Assembly (NCBI GenBank): GCA_903938955.1
Contig: CAJAFJ010000440.1
Location: forward strand, 1 to 6,819
DNA: 6,819 bases
Origin: an uncultured beta proteobacterium
Lineage (GTDB): Bacteria; Pseudomonadota; Gammaproteobacteria; Burkholderiales; Burkholderiaceae
Direction of reading: 5' to 3'
The notes beneath the pieces were generated by a model. That model was given only the letters and a program-made list of their open reading frames with translations, did not search any database and was not told the origin of the DNA. The position numbers and the translations under genes are program-made. Of the stretch, positions 6,312-6,819 are shown piece after piece. Numbering within the stretch: the stretch's first letter is position 1; every line of letters begins with the position of its first letter.

Positions 6312-6819
6312 TCAGACATTGATGCCGTATTTGCGCAAGCGAATGGCGATGGCCGAGTGCGAGGTCTGCAGTCGCTCCGCGAGCTTGCGCGACGATGGAT
6401 ACTGCAGAAACAAGCGCTGCAAGAGCCCGCGCTCGAAGCTTGATACAGCCTCCTCCAGACTCCCCACCTCCTCAAGCAGGCCAGCGTCAGCCGCGGCACC
6501 GGTCACGGCCAACTCCAGGTCGGCGGCGTCAATGACGGGCGCCTCACTCAGCGTGACCGCGCGGAAGATGACATTCTGCAATTGCCGAACATTGCCCAAC
6601 CAGGGATTGGTCGCCAGGGCGATGGTGGCTGACTGGCTGAGACGGGCACGCGAACGCCCGGTCTGGTCGCAGGCGCGGGCCAGAAACACCTGCGCCAGGG
6701 GCAGAATGTCTTCGGTGCGTTCGCGCAGCGGCGGCAGGTTCAGCTGCAGCACATCAAGGCGAAACAACAGGTCCTGACGGAAGCTGCCACTGATCACCAT
6801 GTCCTCCAGCACCCGGTGG
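6312..6819 (-). CDS. TyrR-like transcriptional regulator, C-terminal part (5' end outside window)
   Basis: The last 168 residues of a regulator from the enhancer-binding-protein (AAA+) family; the frame is open at the right edge, so the sensor domain, Walker A and any GAFTGA loop are not visible. The visible part begins with the late AAA+ core: SGSFRQDLLFRLDVLQLNLP then PLRERTEDILPL, and the sensor II region NPWLGNVRQLQN, where the usual PWPGNVREL has Leu for Pro. The C-terminus carries a helix-turn-helix of the TyrR type: FERGLLQRLFLQYPSSRKLA, then ERLQTSHSAIAIRLRKYGI, very close to the E. coli TyrR end (YPSTRKLAKRLGVSHTAIANKLREYGL as I recall it). TyrR and PhhR respond to aromatic amino acids and may act with sigma-70 rather than sigma-54. 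The gene ends 69 bp upstream of aapJ on the same strand, so it may control or be co-transcribed with the transporter. Control of aap is inference. Confidence 0.9.
   Translation of the reverse strand, partial: HRVLEDMVISGSFRQDLLFRLDVLQLNLPPLRERTEDILPLAQVFLARACDQTGRSRARLSQSATIALATNPWLGNVRQLQNVIFRAVTLSEAPVIDAADLELAVTGAAADAGLLEEVGSLEEAVSSFERGLLQRLFLQYPSSRKLAERLQTSHSAIAIRLRKYGINV

Noticed and set aside
1..6819. CRISPR array, tRNA, insertion sequence or phage/defence genes
   Set aside because: No regularly spaced repeats, cloverleaf-like sequences, transposase motifs or terminal inverted repeats were seen; all large frames are explained by the six annotated genes and one regulator fragment context.

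Overview
The window looks like a chromosomal segment of a high-GC betaproteobacterium, most likely Comamonadaceae (Rhodoferax/Polaromonas/Variovorax-like). This rests on the GC-rich third codon positions, the style of the protein sequences, and a GC-rich hairpin cluster after the first gene that resembles interspersed intergenic elements I remember from that family. The assignment is inference; there is no rRNA or other taxonomic marker here.

Layout. (1) Bases 2-1540, plus strand: the 3' part of a methyl-accepting chemotaxis protein with a transmembrane segment, HAMP, the cytoplasmic signalling hairpin and an unusual Cache-like domain at its C-terminus. (2) Bases 1541-1664: convergent intergenic space with a palindrome-rich repeat and a probable terminator for the chemoreceptor gene. 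(3) Bases 1665-2183, minus strand: a small flavin reductase family protein. (4) Bases 2187-2292: a short gap dominated by a perfect 14-bp inverted repeat with a third copy of one arm. (5) Bases 2293-6242, minus strand: a complete four-gene ABC transporter operon in the order aapJ-aapQ-aapM-aapP (binding protein, two permeases, ATPase), matching the general L-amino-acid transporter architecture (Rhizobium Aap, E. coli YhdWXYZ). (6) Bases 6312-6819, minus strand: the 3' part of a TyrR-like regulator of the enhancer-binding-protein family, running off the window end and located 69 bp upstream of aapJ.

How it fits together. AapJ is secreted and captures amino acids in the periplasm; AapQ and AapM form the membrane channel; AapP hydrolyses ATP. 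The TyrR-like protein directly upstream on the same strand is a plausible amino-acid-responsive regulator of the operon, although no clear TyrR box is seen in the short gap. The chemoreceptor and flavin reductase have no evident functional link to the transporter.

I see no CRISPR array, RNA gene, insertion sequence, phage gene or defence system. Most of the window is ordinary housekeeping/uptake sequence. The points that deserve a second look are the C-terminal Cache domain of the chemoreceptor, the compact AapQ that seems to lack the central membrane insert of its homologues, and the repeated GGGGGAGTT elements around aapP.
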